Below, piece by piece: positions 18,061 to 26,300 of a stretch of DNA of 64,000 nt. The position numbers were made by a program, and so were the translations under genes. The stretch's first letter is position 1. Every line of letters starts with the position of its first letter. The stretch is from NCBI GenBank assembly GCA_016700115.1, contig CP064999.1, positions 2,232,001 to 2,296,000 on the forward strand, in the 5' to 3' direction. The stretch comes from Sphingobacteriales bacterium. GTDB taxonomy: Bacteria; Bacteroidota; Bacteroidia; Chitinophagales; UBA2359. The notes under the pieces are model-generated. The model was not told the origin of the DNA, did no database searches, and saw nothing but the letters and a program-made list of their open reading frames with translations.

Positions 18061-18939
18061 ATGAAATCAGTAGTTAAACTTCTGGTCATTGCTTGTTTAA
18101 GCATATCTATTAACAGTACTTTTGCACAATCCCTTTCACCACAAGTGGTGGCATCCGGAGGGGGATATGGAACAGGAGGGGGTTATACTTTATCATATAC
18201 CGTTGGAGAGCCGGTTATTGCTACACTAAGCGGTGGCAGCAATATCTTAACTCAGGGTTTTCATCAACCGGATTTGCAAACAATTGTAAAATTACTTGCA
18301 AAAGTGTATTTACAAGGTGCTTACAACGGAAGCAATATGAATACAACTTTACAAACCCCTCCATCAGTATTTCCGCTTAATCAACCATATAGTGGTAGTC
18401 CATGGAATTATAATGGACTGGAGAATATAGCAACTATTCCTGCAAATGCAGTTGATTGGTTGTATATTGAGTTGCGCGATAACTTGTTTAATCCTGTTTC
18501 TGGAGGCAAAAGAGCGGTCTTGCTGCTTTCTGATGGTAGTTTAAGGGATTCAGATGGAACACCAGGAGCCACCTTTATCGGAACTGTTCCGGGAAATTAT
18601 TATCTCATAGTCCGGCATCGAAATCATTTGGCTGTAATGAGTGCTTCGCAGATAAGTTTACCCAATTTTAGTGAGTATGATTTTACGATTGCTTCGAATC
18701 AGGCATTTGGACCCAATCAACAAAAACCCTTGCAAGGAGGAGTTTTTGGATTATACGGTGGTGAGTTCAATTCAGATGGGGTTATATCTGTAGCTGATTT
18801 TAATTTTTTAGTCGCACAAAGTGGCACAAATGTTTATAATGACGGGGATGCCAATTTAGACAAACAAATTACAGTAGCAGACTTTAATTTATATCAGCCG
18901 AATGCCAGTATAATAGGAATACAGCAAATCAGATACTAA
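18061..18939 (+). CDS. Secreted protein with dockerin-like EF-hand pair
   Basis: A 292-residue exported protein. The signal peptide (residues about 1-22, ending STFAQ) is followed by a repeat-like N-terminal segment common in Bacteroidota secreted proteins (VVASGGGYGTGGGYTLSYTV, then ILTQGFHQP), a central beta-rich domain and a C-terminal pair of dockerin-type calcium loops. Loop 1 is FNSDGVISVADF and loop 2 is ANLDKQITVADF; both keep the N3, D5 and D12 positions. No type IX sorting domain is seen at the C-terminus. The role is unknown, possibly surface assembly or polymer binding. The start at 18061 gives a clean signal peptide; the longer ORF start at 18019 does not. Confidence 0.7.
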   Translation: MKSVVKLLVIACLSISINSTFAQSLSPQVVASGGGYGTGGGYTLSYTVGEPVIATLSGGSNILTQGFHQPDLQTIVKLLAKVYLQGAYNGSNMNTTLQTPPSVFPLNQPYSGSPWNYNGLENIATIPANAVDWLYIELRDNLFNPVSGGKRAVLLLSDGSLRDSDGTPGATFIGTVPGNYYLIVRHRNHLAVMSASQISLPNFSEYDFTIASNQAFGPNQQKPLQGGVFGLYGGEFNSDGVISVADFNFLVAQSGTNVYNDGDANLDKQITVADFNLYQPNASIIGIQQIRY

Positions 18940-18967
18940 CAGATTTTTTTAGTCATTCTTATTTGAA

Positions 18968-19005
18968 ATTGGCGAGTCTTTTTAAGACTCGCCAATTTTG
19001 TTTTT
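18968..19005. terminator. Bidirectional terminator overlapping end of S24 regulator gene
   Basis: TTGGCGAGTCTT TTT AAGACTCGCCAA followed by TTTTGTTTTT: a 12-bp perfect stem. It ends the dockerin-like gene on the plus strand, while one arm encodes the last codons of the convergent regulator gene, whose stop is at 18982. Confidence 0.8.
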
Positions 19006-19839
19006 AAGATCATTGATTTGATTCTGCAAATCATTTACCAACGTTGCAAGATTGTGAAAATTGGTCTCAACATCCGGCATTTCTTTACTAATATAGGATT
19101 TAGCGTGCCAGACTTCTTTGATATCAGAGGCATTCAAAAAATAAGATTTATATGCCTTGTTGTCAGAACTCATCAGCAAACTTCCGTTGGTAGAAATGTG
19201 GTTAAATACTCTTTTGAAAATAATGCCTTCAGAAGCGGATAGAATAATATAAGGTTGTCCGTTTTTAATTTCCTGAATATTTTCTACATATTCTCCAATT
19301 ACAATAGTTCCAGGGGTCAAAGGCAACATAGAATCGCCTTTAATTTCAAAAGCCCTGTAAGTCCCGCTTGGTAAAAAAGGCAATCTGAATTTGGGAAGAG
19401 TTTCCATATATTTCGGATCTGTATAACCCTGAAGATATCCGGCAGAAGCCTTCTCCGGTACCAGTTCAATATTTTCATCCCCATCCATCCCAACGGTTAA
19501 AGCTAATATTTTAATTTTATCTATGCCCGATGATGGTGGCAAAGTAACAGTTTTGGGGGCTTGGATATCCGTTCCGAAAATTGAGTTATCAGCAGTGTCA
19601 GACAAATTCTCGCGCAATAAACGGTCGGTAGAAATATTAAAATGCTCTGAAATTTTTAGCAGGGTCTTATTCGTGGGTTTAGCTCTGCCTTCTTCATAAG
19701 CTCCAACTGAGGAACGTTTAATCCCGAGCAGTTCTGCAAACTCTTCTTGGGTGAGTTTTCGCTGAACTCTTAAAAACTTGATGTTAAGATGAATGATGTC
19801 GCGTTCTTTAGATTTTTTTAATCCTCTTGTTTTTTTCAT
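18982..19839 (-). CDS. XRE-family regulator with S24 (LexA/CI-like) peptidase domain
   Basis: A 285-residue repressor-type protein. The N-terminal helix-turn-helix (about 15-75) shows LRVQRKLTQEEFAELLGIKRSSVGAYE and ends at LLKISEHFN. The S24 domain (about 150-235) has the Ser of KGDSMLPL and the Lys of IFKRVFN, the catalytic pair for autocleavage in LexA/CI. The final about 30 residues (VETNFHNLATLVNDLQNQIN) look like a short coiled coil. Proteins of this type act as stress or phage repressors in Bacteroidota, and also as non-cleaving transcription factors. It is divergent from the transglycosylase gene and may control itself and that gene from the shared AT-rich region. No phage genes are nearby. 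Confidence 0.8.
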   Translation of the reverse strand: MKKTRGLKKSKERDIIHLNIKFLRVQRKLTQEEFAELLGIKRSSVGAYEEGRAKPTNKTLLKISEHFNISTDRLLRENLSDTADNSIFGTDIQAPKTVTLPPSSGIDKIKILALTVGMDGDENIELVPEKASAGYLQGYTDPKYMETLPKFRLPFLPSGTYRAFEIKGDSMLPLTPGTIVIGEYVENIQEIKNGQPYIILSASEGIIFKRVFNHISTNGSLLMSSDNKAYKSYFLNASDIKEVWHAKSYISKEMPDVETNFHNLATLVNDLQNQINDLKNKIGES

Positions 19840-19961
19840 GGTACAGGTTTTTTAAAGTACTCAAATAAAAAGTTTTAGGTTTTTGAAGCAGGGGCAGTTA
19901 TAAACATAAACAGTTGAAAATCAAAATCGCTAATTATTTTTGCAAAAAAAGATAAAAAAAT

Positions 19962-19991
19962 TTGCAGAAACAAATTTGAGTAGTATATTTG
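19962..19991 (+). promoter_or_regulatory. Promoter facing the transglycosylase gene
   Basis: TTG (19962-19964), 19 bp, then TATATTTG (19984-19991): a full match to the Bacteroidota TTG-N19-TAnnTTTG promoter. The leader to ATG 20133 would be about 135 bp. It lies in an AT-rich divergent region also upstream of the XRE-S24 regulator. Confidence 0.65.
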
Positions 19992-20132
19992 CCAAAAATA
20001 TTAGTTCATCAAAGATTTTCGGATGTAAAATTACTAATAAAATGTTATTCGGCAACTTTTTAACTAATATTATTAATTTTTTTTCAAAAAATATAGCTTC
20101 TATTGTTTAACTCATTATAAAAAATCATTGAC

Positions 20133-20873
20133 ATGAAATCAGCAAACAATCCATCATCTTTTGGCGAAAGAACAATCACCCTAAATTTACACACAATTAT
20201 TTTGATTGCTTTGGCCGTTTTGCTAACTAATCTGGTGAATTACGCTTTAACTGGAAAACCCAACAATGTAGAGTTTGAATATGTAGATAAAGGGCTTCCG
20301 GTAAACGGCTTGTATTTATTAGAGTTAGCAACTCCTTATCTGCAAGATGTAGTTGCATTTGAAAGTGCCGTAAAAAAAGTTTCCGGAAAATTAGATGTCC
20401 CACCTGAATGGCTAATGTCGGTCATGTATTCTGAATCAAAATTTGATGCCGGCATTGCCAATCATCGAGGCAGTGGTGCTGTAGGTTTGATTCAATGGAT
20501 GCCGGCTACAGCTAAAGATTTTGGTACAACCACAGCAGAAATCAGAAAAATGAACCATGTTCAGCAACTCAATTATGTTTACAAGTATTTAAACAGAGTC
20601 AGGACTAAATATCGCGATTTTGAAACGCTTACGGATTTGTATTTAGCCATTCTTTATCCGCGGGCTTTGGAAGGAGATTTTTGCTATGCTTTATATGCTA
20701 CTCCATCAACGGCATACAAACAAAACTCAGGATTAGACGAAAATGAAGACGGAATTGTAACTGTAAAAGATATTGATTCGAGGATGAAACGAATATTCCC
20801 AACTGCCTATATGCTTGATAAGCATGGCAACTCCGGACATGATAGGAACTTATCCTTTGCAGGGTACAAATAA
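20133..20873 (+). CDS. Membrane-anchored lytic transglycosylase (SLT-like)
   Basis: A 246-residue protein with one N-terminal membrane segment (TIILIALAVLLTNLVNYAL, about 21-39) and a lysozyme-like SLT domain (about 85-215). The catalytic Glu lies in WLMSVMYSESKFDAG, followed by GSGAVGLIQWMPATAKDFG. It would cleave peptidoglycan glycan strands in the periplasm, releasing anhydro-muropeptides. A calcium-type EF-hand loop (DENEDGIVTVKD) sits near residues 205-216, which is unusual to see at the edge of the SLT domain. It is a monocistronic gene with its own promoter and terminator. Confidence 0.75.
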   Translation: MKSANNPSSFGERTITLNLHTIILIALAVLLTNLVNYALTGKPNNVEFEYVDKGLPVNGLYLLELATPYLQDVVAFESAVKKVSGKLDVPPEWLMSVMYSESKFDAGIANHRGSGAVGLIQWMPATAKDFGTTTAEIRKMNHVQQLNYVYKYLNRVRTKYRDFETLTDLYLAILYPRALEGDFCYALYATPSTAYKQNSGLDENEDGIVTVKDIDSRMKRIFPTAYMLDKHGNSGHDRNLSFAGYK

Positions 20874-20934
20874 TTAAATGATTTTTAGAGTAAAAAGCTT
20901 TTTCATACATTCAATATAGTTTAGAACACTTTTT

Positions 20935-20971
20935 CCCCCGAAACAAACTATTTGTTGTTTCGGGGTTTTTT
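20935..20971 (+). terminator. Rho-independent terminator after transglycosylase gene
   Basis: CCCCGAAACAA ACTATT TGTTGTTTCGGGG TTTTTT: a strong GC-rich stem and a T run about 65 bp after the transglycosylase stop. Confidence 0.85.
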
Positions 20972-21013
20972 ATGTCTGTCGGGTAGTACGGCTAATAGCT
21001 ATGAAATTATTAC

Positions 21014-21021
21014 TATCTTTG
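21014..21021 (+). promoter_or_regulatory. -7 element of the LpxD-like gene
   Basis: TATCTTTG matches TAnnTTTG exactly and lies 19 bp before ATG 21041, giving a very short leader. No TTG was found at the expected -33 position. Confidence 0.5.
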
Positions 21022-21040
21022 TGTTTTAAACAAGTAATAG

Positions 21041-21979
21041 ATGAAATTCAAAGAATTAGTATCAGTTGAATCACTAATAGACTTGACTTCTGCCCGGTTG
21101 ATTGAAACCAATCATACTCATATTGATGGAATTAATGAAATTCACAAAGTTACACCCGGAGATATCACCTTTGTTGATCATCCAAAATACTATTCGAAGG
21201 CGTTAGAATCAGATGCATGGGTAGTATTGATTAATCAAACTGACGCACCAAACCCCAATAAAAAAACTATATTATATACCGACGACCCTTTTAATGCTTA
21301 CAATACCCTTGTCAGGTATTTCAGCCCCTTTGAGCCGATGTTAAAATTAAATGGGAATGCGCTTATTGGAGAAAATACTATTATAATGCACGGGGCAATT
21401 GTTGGAAACAATGTAACAATTGGTAGCAACTGTCTGATTTACCCTAATGTTGTCATTTATCCAAATTCACATATTGGCAATAATGTCATTATACATGCCA
21501 ATACGGTTATAGGTTCTGATGCTTTTTACTTCAAACGGCGGGCAAATGGATACGATAAAATGTATTCATGTGGTCGTGTAATAATTGAAGACAATGTGGA
21601 AATTGGGGCATGTTGTACTATTGATATAGGAGTTTCCGGGGATACTATAATCGGTAAAGGCACCAAATTTGACAATCATATTCATGTCGGACATGGAGCT
21701 GTTATCGGTGAGAACTGTTTATTTGCAGCTCAAGTTGGTATTGGAGGGAAAACTCATATTGAAAATAATGTATCCCTTTGGGGGCAGGTTGGGGTATCAA
21801 AAACGTTAACTATCGGAGCAGGTGCTTCAGTATTGGCACAATCGGGAGTGGCTCACTCACTGGAAGGCGGAAAAACCTATTTTGGTTCTCCGGCAATTGA
21901 ATCCCGTACTATGATGAGACAAATCGGAATGTTGAAACAATTAACTGCGGCATGGGAAAAAGTTAAAAAGCTGCTTTAG
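21041..21979 (+). CDS. LpxD-like UDP-3-O-acylglucosamine N-acyltransferase
   Basis: A 312-residue acyltransferase with an LpxD-like N-terminal uridine-binding domain (GDITFVDHPKYYSKALESDAW, about 40-60) and a left-handed beta-helix of hexapeptide repeats (IGENTIIMHGAIVGNNVTIG... about 105-255). The HIHVGHGAVIG segment carries the histidines typical of the catalytic site. LpxD adds the amide-linked 3-hydroxyacyl chain in lipid A synthesis. It stands alone, away from other lpx genes, and Bacteroidota often carry an LpxD paralogue, so it may be a second copy with another role. I therefore leave the gene symbol blank. Confidence 0.75.
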   Translation: MKFKELVSVESLIDLTSARLIETNHTHIDGINEIHKVTPGDITFVDHPKYYSKALESDAWVVLINQTDAPNPNKKTILYTDDPFNAYNTLVRYFSPFEPMLKLNGNALIGENTIIMHGAIVGNNVTIGSNCLIYPNVVIYPNSHIGNNVIIHANTVIGSDAFYFKRRANGYDKMYSCGRVIIEDNVEIGACCTIDIGVSGDTIIGKGTKFDNHIHVGHGAVIGENCLFAAQVGIGGKTHIENNVSLWGQVGVSKTLTIGAGASVLAQSGVAHSLEGGKTYFGSPAIESRTMMRQIGMLKQLTAAWEKVKKLL

Positions 21980-22011
21980 AGTTACAGGATTCAAGTTTGA
22001 AATACAAAAAA

Positions 22012-22040
22012 AAAGCTGTCTTTGGGACAGCCTTTTTTTT
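22012..22040. terminator. Bidirectional terminator between LpxD-like gene and sppA
   Basis: AAAAAGCTGTC TTTGG GACAGCCTTTTTTTT: an imperfect stem with A and T runs on both sides, placed between convergent genes. Confidence 0.75.
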
Positions 22041-22056
22041 GTCTGAAGTTAACAGG

Positions 22057-23832
22057 TTAATATATTTCTATATCAAAGGGAATACGGCATTGTACTCCTT
22101 GCATGTTTTGCACTTCTTTCAGCATTTGAATATAGCGATAATTCTCGCCAAGTTCTTTTTTAAGTATATTTTGGCTTGACTGATTTGTAAAGCTTTTCAT
22201 GATTTTATCAAAAGCATTCTCTTTTGCAGGATAGGCAGTTGTACGGTAATCATCTTCGTTTAAATTTGCCATATTGGCTGCCAATTCAACTGCATCTTCG
22301 ATGCCACCTATTACATCTACAAGGCCTTTTTCTTTTGCCTGTGTTCCGGTCCAGATCCGACCTTGTGCTACTTCATGAACCGCTTCTTTGTTCATACCTC
22401 GCCCATCAGAAACACGGGTTAAAAAATCATCGTATATTCTATCTACTCCCTTTTGAATAATTGATTTTTCTTCGTCAGTAATTGATCTGCTCAAAATTGC
22501 AGAGTTTGGGAAATTAGAGAATTTAGTAGTTTTTACGGTGTCAAATGTAATTCCCAATTTGCTGTCATAAAACTTATCGCCTTCGGCAAGCAGGCCAAAA
22601 ACTCCAATGCTGCCTGTGATAGTGTTTTGACCTGCCATGATTGTATCTGCCATACAGGAAATATAGTAACCACCTGATGCTGCAACATCTGCCATAGAGG
22701 CTACAATCGGTATGCCTTTTTCTTTTGCCAACTTGAGTTCGCGCCAGATAATATCTGAAGCTAAAGCACTTCCACCTCCTGAATTGACTCGCAAAACTAT
22801 GGCTTTTACGTTTTCGTCCGTCCGTACTTTCTGAATGATTTTTACGTAATCTTCAGAGGCTATATTGTTTTCATCACCTTTGCCATCCTGAATTCCTCCT
22901 TCAGCATAAATGATTGCGACTTTATTTTTTTTATAATCCTTTTTTGAAGCTTCGACGGTTTTAGTGTATTTGTCTAATCCTACAAAACTGATTTTTTCAT
23001 CAGTTTTAAGCCCCAATTTATCTCGAAGTTGGTTTTGAACTTGATCTATATAACTCAGTTCATCCACTATGCCATTAAGTTTTGCGTCTTCAGCATTCTG
23101 AACTTTCAAATTATTGATAATATCGTGTAACTGAGATTCACTCATTTTTCTTGACGGAGCAACTTGTTTTAAATAGGATGAATAAAAACCGTTTATTACT
23201 TCTCTTAACTGGGTTCGGTTGTATTCACTCATTTTATTGTAACGGAAAGGCTCAGTAGCACTTTTAAAATTACCGGCATAAAAAACTTCAGGCTCAATTC
23301 CAAGGCGATCCAAAGCGTTTTTGAAAAAAGTCAGTTCAATGCTGAAACCTTGTAGTGCTACAATGCCTTGGGGATTTAGATAAATTACATCCGCTACTGA
23401 TGCCAGATAGTATGCCTTTTGGGTCATTGTTTCGCCATAAGCGATGATAAATTTATCAGTTTCTTTAAATTCAGTTAATTTGTTCCTGATTTCTTCTAAA
23501 ATACCAAAACCGGTTTGGGTTGCGCTTAGATTTAGAAATATACCTTTGATGTTGTCATCAGTCTTGGCATTTTCTAATGCGTCCAATATATCATTTAGTC
23601 CTAAATTTGAATTCACTTCAAACGAACCGGGTGTGAAGAAGAAATTTTCAGACTTGGTTCTATCCGGTATTTCATAGTTCAACGTTAATTCCAACACTGA
23701 ATTAGGTTTAATTTTTTCAGTTTTGCTCCTTGAAGCTACTCCTACTATTCCGGCAAAAATTATAAAAAATAAAAAGAAAAACAGAAACAACCCCAACAAA
23801 CTTGCCAAGGTGAACTTAAAAAACTGACGCAT
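22057..23832 (-). CDS. sppA: Signal peptide peptidase SppA, 67-kDa type
   Basis: A 591-residue membrane protease that degrades leftover signal peptides. The N-terminal membrane anchor (about 5-30, FTLASLLGLFLFFFLFFIIFAGIV) is followed by two S49 peptidase domains. The catalytic Lys lies in the first half (MTQKAYYLASVADVIYL) and the Ser in the second (DVAASGGYYISCMAD). VNSGGGSALASDIIWREL and TITGSIGVFG are also conserved. The length fits the tandem-domain (long) SppA form found in Bacteroidota and Gram-negative bacteria. It is convergent with the LpxD-like gene and divergent from folK. Confidence 0.92.
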   Translation of the reverse strand: MRQFFKFTLASLLGLFLFFFLFFIIFAGIVGVASRSKTEKIKPNSVLELTLNYEIPDRTKSENFFFTPGSFEVNSNLGLNDILDALENAKTDDNIKGIFLNLSATQTGFGILEEIRNKLTEFKETDKFIIAYGETMTQKAYYLASVADVIYLNPQGIVALQGFSIELTFFKNALDRLGIEPEVFYAGNFKSATEPFRYNKMSEYNRTQLREVINGFYSSYLKQVAPSRKMSESQLHDIINNLKVQNAEDAKLNGIVDELSYIDQVQNQLRDKLGLKTDEKISFVGLDKYTKTVEASKKDYKKNKVAIIYAEGGIQDGKGDENNIASEDYVKIIQKVRTDENVKAIVLRVNSGGGSALASDIIWRELKLAKEKGIPIVASMADVAASGGYYISCMADTIMAGQNTITGSIGVFGLLAEGDKFYDSKLGITFDTVKTTKFSNFPNSAILSRSITDEEKSIIQKGVDRIYDDFLTRVSDGRGMNKEAVHEVAQGRIWTGTQAKEKGLVDVIGGIEDAVELAANMANLNEDDYRTTAYPAKENAFDKIMKSFTNQSSQNILKKELGENYRYIQMLKEVQNMQGVQCRIPFDIEIY

Positions 23833-23922
23833 ATTAATTGCTATTTAAATTGGTTAATTTTTTTGGATATTTCTTTGTTAGTAGTTTGTCAACACTTAAT
23901 ATTACACCTTAGTAATTAAGCA

Positions 23923-24414
23923 ATGAAAACAATTTACCTGCTCACGGGATGTAATTTAGGGAAGCGGGTTTATCAAATAGACAAAGCTTCCCGCTTATGT
24001 GAAAGCAGTATCGGTAAAGTCGTTCGAAAATCTGATATTTTTGAAACAGAGGCATGGGGTAAAACTGATCAGCCTTTATTTTTGAACCAGGCATTGGAAA
24101 TTCAGACTTCTTTATTTCCTTTAGAAGTACTACATCAAATTATTATAATTGAAAAAAAGTTAGGTCGTTTAAGAACAGAAAAATGGGGTGAGCGACGTAT
24201 GGATATAGATATCTTGCTTTTTAGCAATGAGGTTATCAATACTACTGATTTACAAATTCCACATCCATATCTCCACTTGCGAAGATTTGCACTTGCCCCA
24301 CTTGTGCAATTGGCTCCAGGTTATATTCACCCCGCCTTTCAATTGACTATCTCTCAATTGTTGGAACAATGCCCTGATACTTTAGAAGTATGGCACTACA
24401 AAAAAGCCAAATAG
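23923..24414 (+). CDS. folK: 2-amino-4-hydroxy-6-hydroxymethyldihydropteridine diphosphokinase
   Basis: A 163-residue enzyme of folate synthesis that transfers pyrophosphate from ATP to 6-hydroxymethyl-7,8-dihydropterin. Family motifs are complete: LLTGCNLGKR at the start, YETEAWG-type segment FETEAWGKTDQPLFLNQA, the RTEKWGERRMDIDILLF core with the two metal-binding Asp residues, and IPHPYLHLRRFALAPL. Adjacent genes have no folate role, so it is a stand-alone gene. Length matches the family. Confidence 0.93.
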   Translation: MKTIYLLTGCNLGKRVYQIDKASRLCESSIGKVVRKSDIFETEAWGKTDQPLFLNQALEIQTSLFPLEVLHQIIIIEKKLGRLRTEKWGERRMDIDILLFSNEVINTTDLQIPHPYLHLRRFALAPLVQLAPGYIHPAFQLTISQLLEQCPDTLEVWHYKKAK

Positions 24415-24533
24415 CCATATTTGGACTATTGAGTTATAGTTAATTACTCTGTTTGATAAATCTGATTTAGCAACATTTTGATCTGATGAAATAAATCACA
24501 AGTTGTGTTAGCTCTCAATCAGTAGTTGAATTG

Positions 24534-26186
24534 TTATTTCACCTCTAACAACTCAATATCAAAAATAAGAACAGAGTTTGGAGGTATATTGGTAGCTCCT
24601 GCTTCTCCATAAGCCAATGCCGAAGGAATAAGGAGTATTCCCTTACTACCTTCTCTAAAGATTTGCAAACCCTCTTGCCATCCCGGTATGAGCGCATTTA
24701 AAGGTAGTTCATCAGGTTTGCCCCGATCATACGAAGAATCGAAAACTGTGCCGTTTAACAAATATCCTTTTTGGTTAACCACAACTGTATTTTCCAGAGT
24801 AGGTTTTTTGCCCAGTCCCAATCTTGACATGGCAAAATAAAGCCCTGAACCGGTAGGTTGGGCAATCAGTCTGTTGTCGGCAATGTATTGCTTGATTAGG
24901 TCATTGTCTTTTTGTAGTTGACTGATACTTTTAAGTCCTACTTTTGTCCGGTTTAGCGGAAGCAATTTTGGATTTGATGTTGTATTTTCTTCACTTTTAG
25001 TCTCGTTTATCCTGATACCTATTTTTGGTCGGGTGGTATCAGGACTATTTATCAAAGTATCCGGGTATTCTGTTTTATTTTCTTCTTCGATAAAATACCC
25101 AATTAATGCGCTTAAACCAATTAACACAAAAAGCGCAACTGAAAACCAAATTTTCCATGAAAACGGAGAAGAACTAGTTTTAGGGGTAGCAGTTTTTGCA
25201 TTTTGAATGGTCGGAGGCAAATCGGTAACATTCTTCTTTCCGGTGGTTGTATTTTCTCGATGAGTATTTCTTTTTTCTTTTTTTGCCTGTAACGGCACTT
25301 TTTCTATAATCTTAAGCAGTTCTTCGGCCGTTTGCACTCTTTTATGAGCATCTCTGACAAGACAAAGTTTTACAATTTCATTAAAAGGAGCCGGTAGTTT
25401 GTCAATCTGTTCAACCGGGATATTTTTATTCAGAATATTATCTAAAATTTGTCCTTGAGTAGTGCCTTCACTTCTTTTTCCAAGTAACGATTCGTTGTTT
25501 GGGTTCAGATGGTCGAATAACATGACACCCAATGCCCACAAATCGGTATTAGCAGAGGTTTTACCATTTATACCGAACTTGGCCGGGTTGATTTGTTCGG
25601 GAGACATGTATTCAAATGTTCCGACAAAGCTTTTAGAGGCATCGGTTTGTTCGGCATTTGTGGCCTTACTGATATTGAAATCGCAAATTTTAGGAATCAA
25701 ATCACCATTGCTTGCCCTTTTAAGCAGGATATTGGAAGGTTTTATATCGCGGTGAACTATTGCTGGTTTACCGGTTGACACATCCGGGCGGTGCAGGTAG
25801 TCCAAACCCTTTAGAATGCCTGTAAAAACTTGCAAAAGTTGAGATTCGTCCGGATTTTGCTTCAGCCAATGACTGAGGTCTCCTTCATCAATTAACTCCA
25901 TGACCCCATATTGCACTTGATAGGGATGCTGATGCTCGTCATGATAGGTATGGTTAAAAAAATCGTAGTACCGCAGCAAATTGGGATGCTGAAAATCTAT
26001 AGCACGTTGAATTTCATTTTCTAACGAGTATTTATCGTCAGCATCTTCAATTTTAAACCTTTTCAGGGCTACATTACGTTTTAACTGCAAATCATAAGCC
26101 TTATAAACCGTTGCAAGTCCGCCTCTGCCTATTTCATCATGAATAGGGTCAAACTGATAACGATTGTTCAGGGTAACTTCGCCCAT
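24534..26186 (-). CDS. Serine/threonine protein kinase fused to FKBP-type prolyl isomerase
   Basis: A 550-residue protein with an unusual order: kinase domain (about 10-295), proline/threonine-rich linker, one membrane segment (WFSVALFVLIGLSALIGYFI, about 347-366), extracytoplasmic linker, then an FKBP-type peptidyl-prolyl isomerase domain (about 425-550). Kinase motifs are GRGGLATVYKA, VALKRF (Lys42), HRDIKPSNILL (about 145-155), DFN in place of DFG at 169, and EYMSPEQ. FKBP motifs are NGTVFDSSYDRG, LIPGWQEGLQIFREGSKGILLIPSALAYG and IPPNSVLIFDIELLEV. The kinase would face the cytoplasm and the isomerase the periplasm. The start at 26186 puts the protein right before the glycine loop; an in-frame ATG at 26222 is possible. 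Confidence 0.85.
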   Translation of the reverse strand: MGEVTLNNRYQFDPIHDEIGRGGLATVYKAYDLQLKRNVALKRFKIEDADDKYSLENEIQRAIDFQHPNLLRYYDFFNHTYHDEHQHPYQVQYGVMELIDEGDLSHWLKQNPDESQLLQVFTGILKGLDYLHRPDVSTGKPAIVHRDIKPSNILLKRASNGDLIPKICDFNISKATNAEQTDASKSFVGTFEYMSPEQINPAKFGINGKTSANTDLWALGVMLFDHLNPNNESLLGKRSEGTTQGQILDNILNKNIPVEQIDKLPAPFNEIVKLCLVRDAHKRVQTAEELLKIIEKVPLQAKKEKRNTHRENTTTGKKNVTDLPPTIQNAKTATPKTSSSPFSWKIWFSVALFVLIGLSALIGYFIEEENKTEYPDTLINSPDTTRPKIGIRINETKSEENTTSNPKLLPLNRTKVGLKSISQLQKDNDLIKQYIADNRLIAQPTGSGLYFAMSRLGLGKKPTLENTVVVNQKGYLLNGTVFDSSYDRGKPDELPLNALIPGWQEGLQIFREGSKGILLIPSALAYGEAGATNIPPNSVLIFDIELLEVK

Positions 26187-26300
26187 GTACCGGATATTTA
26201 GTCTTGGATATAAACGCTGCAAATTACCACTAATTTATGGCATTACGTTTATTACGGACTTAACATCCTTGGTTAAGCATCAAAATTTTATTCCAGTACC

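Noticed and set aside
24534..26186. Two separate genes (kinase and FKBP) joined by a sequencing error
   Set aside because: The frame is continuous through a membrane segment and linkers of normal composition, with no homopolymer at the junction.
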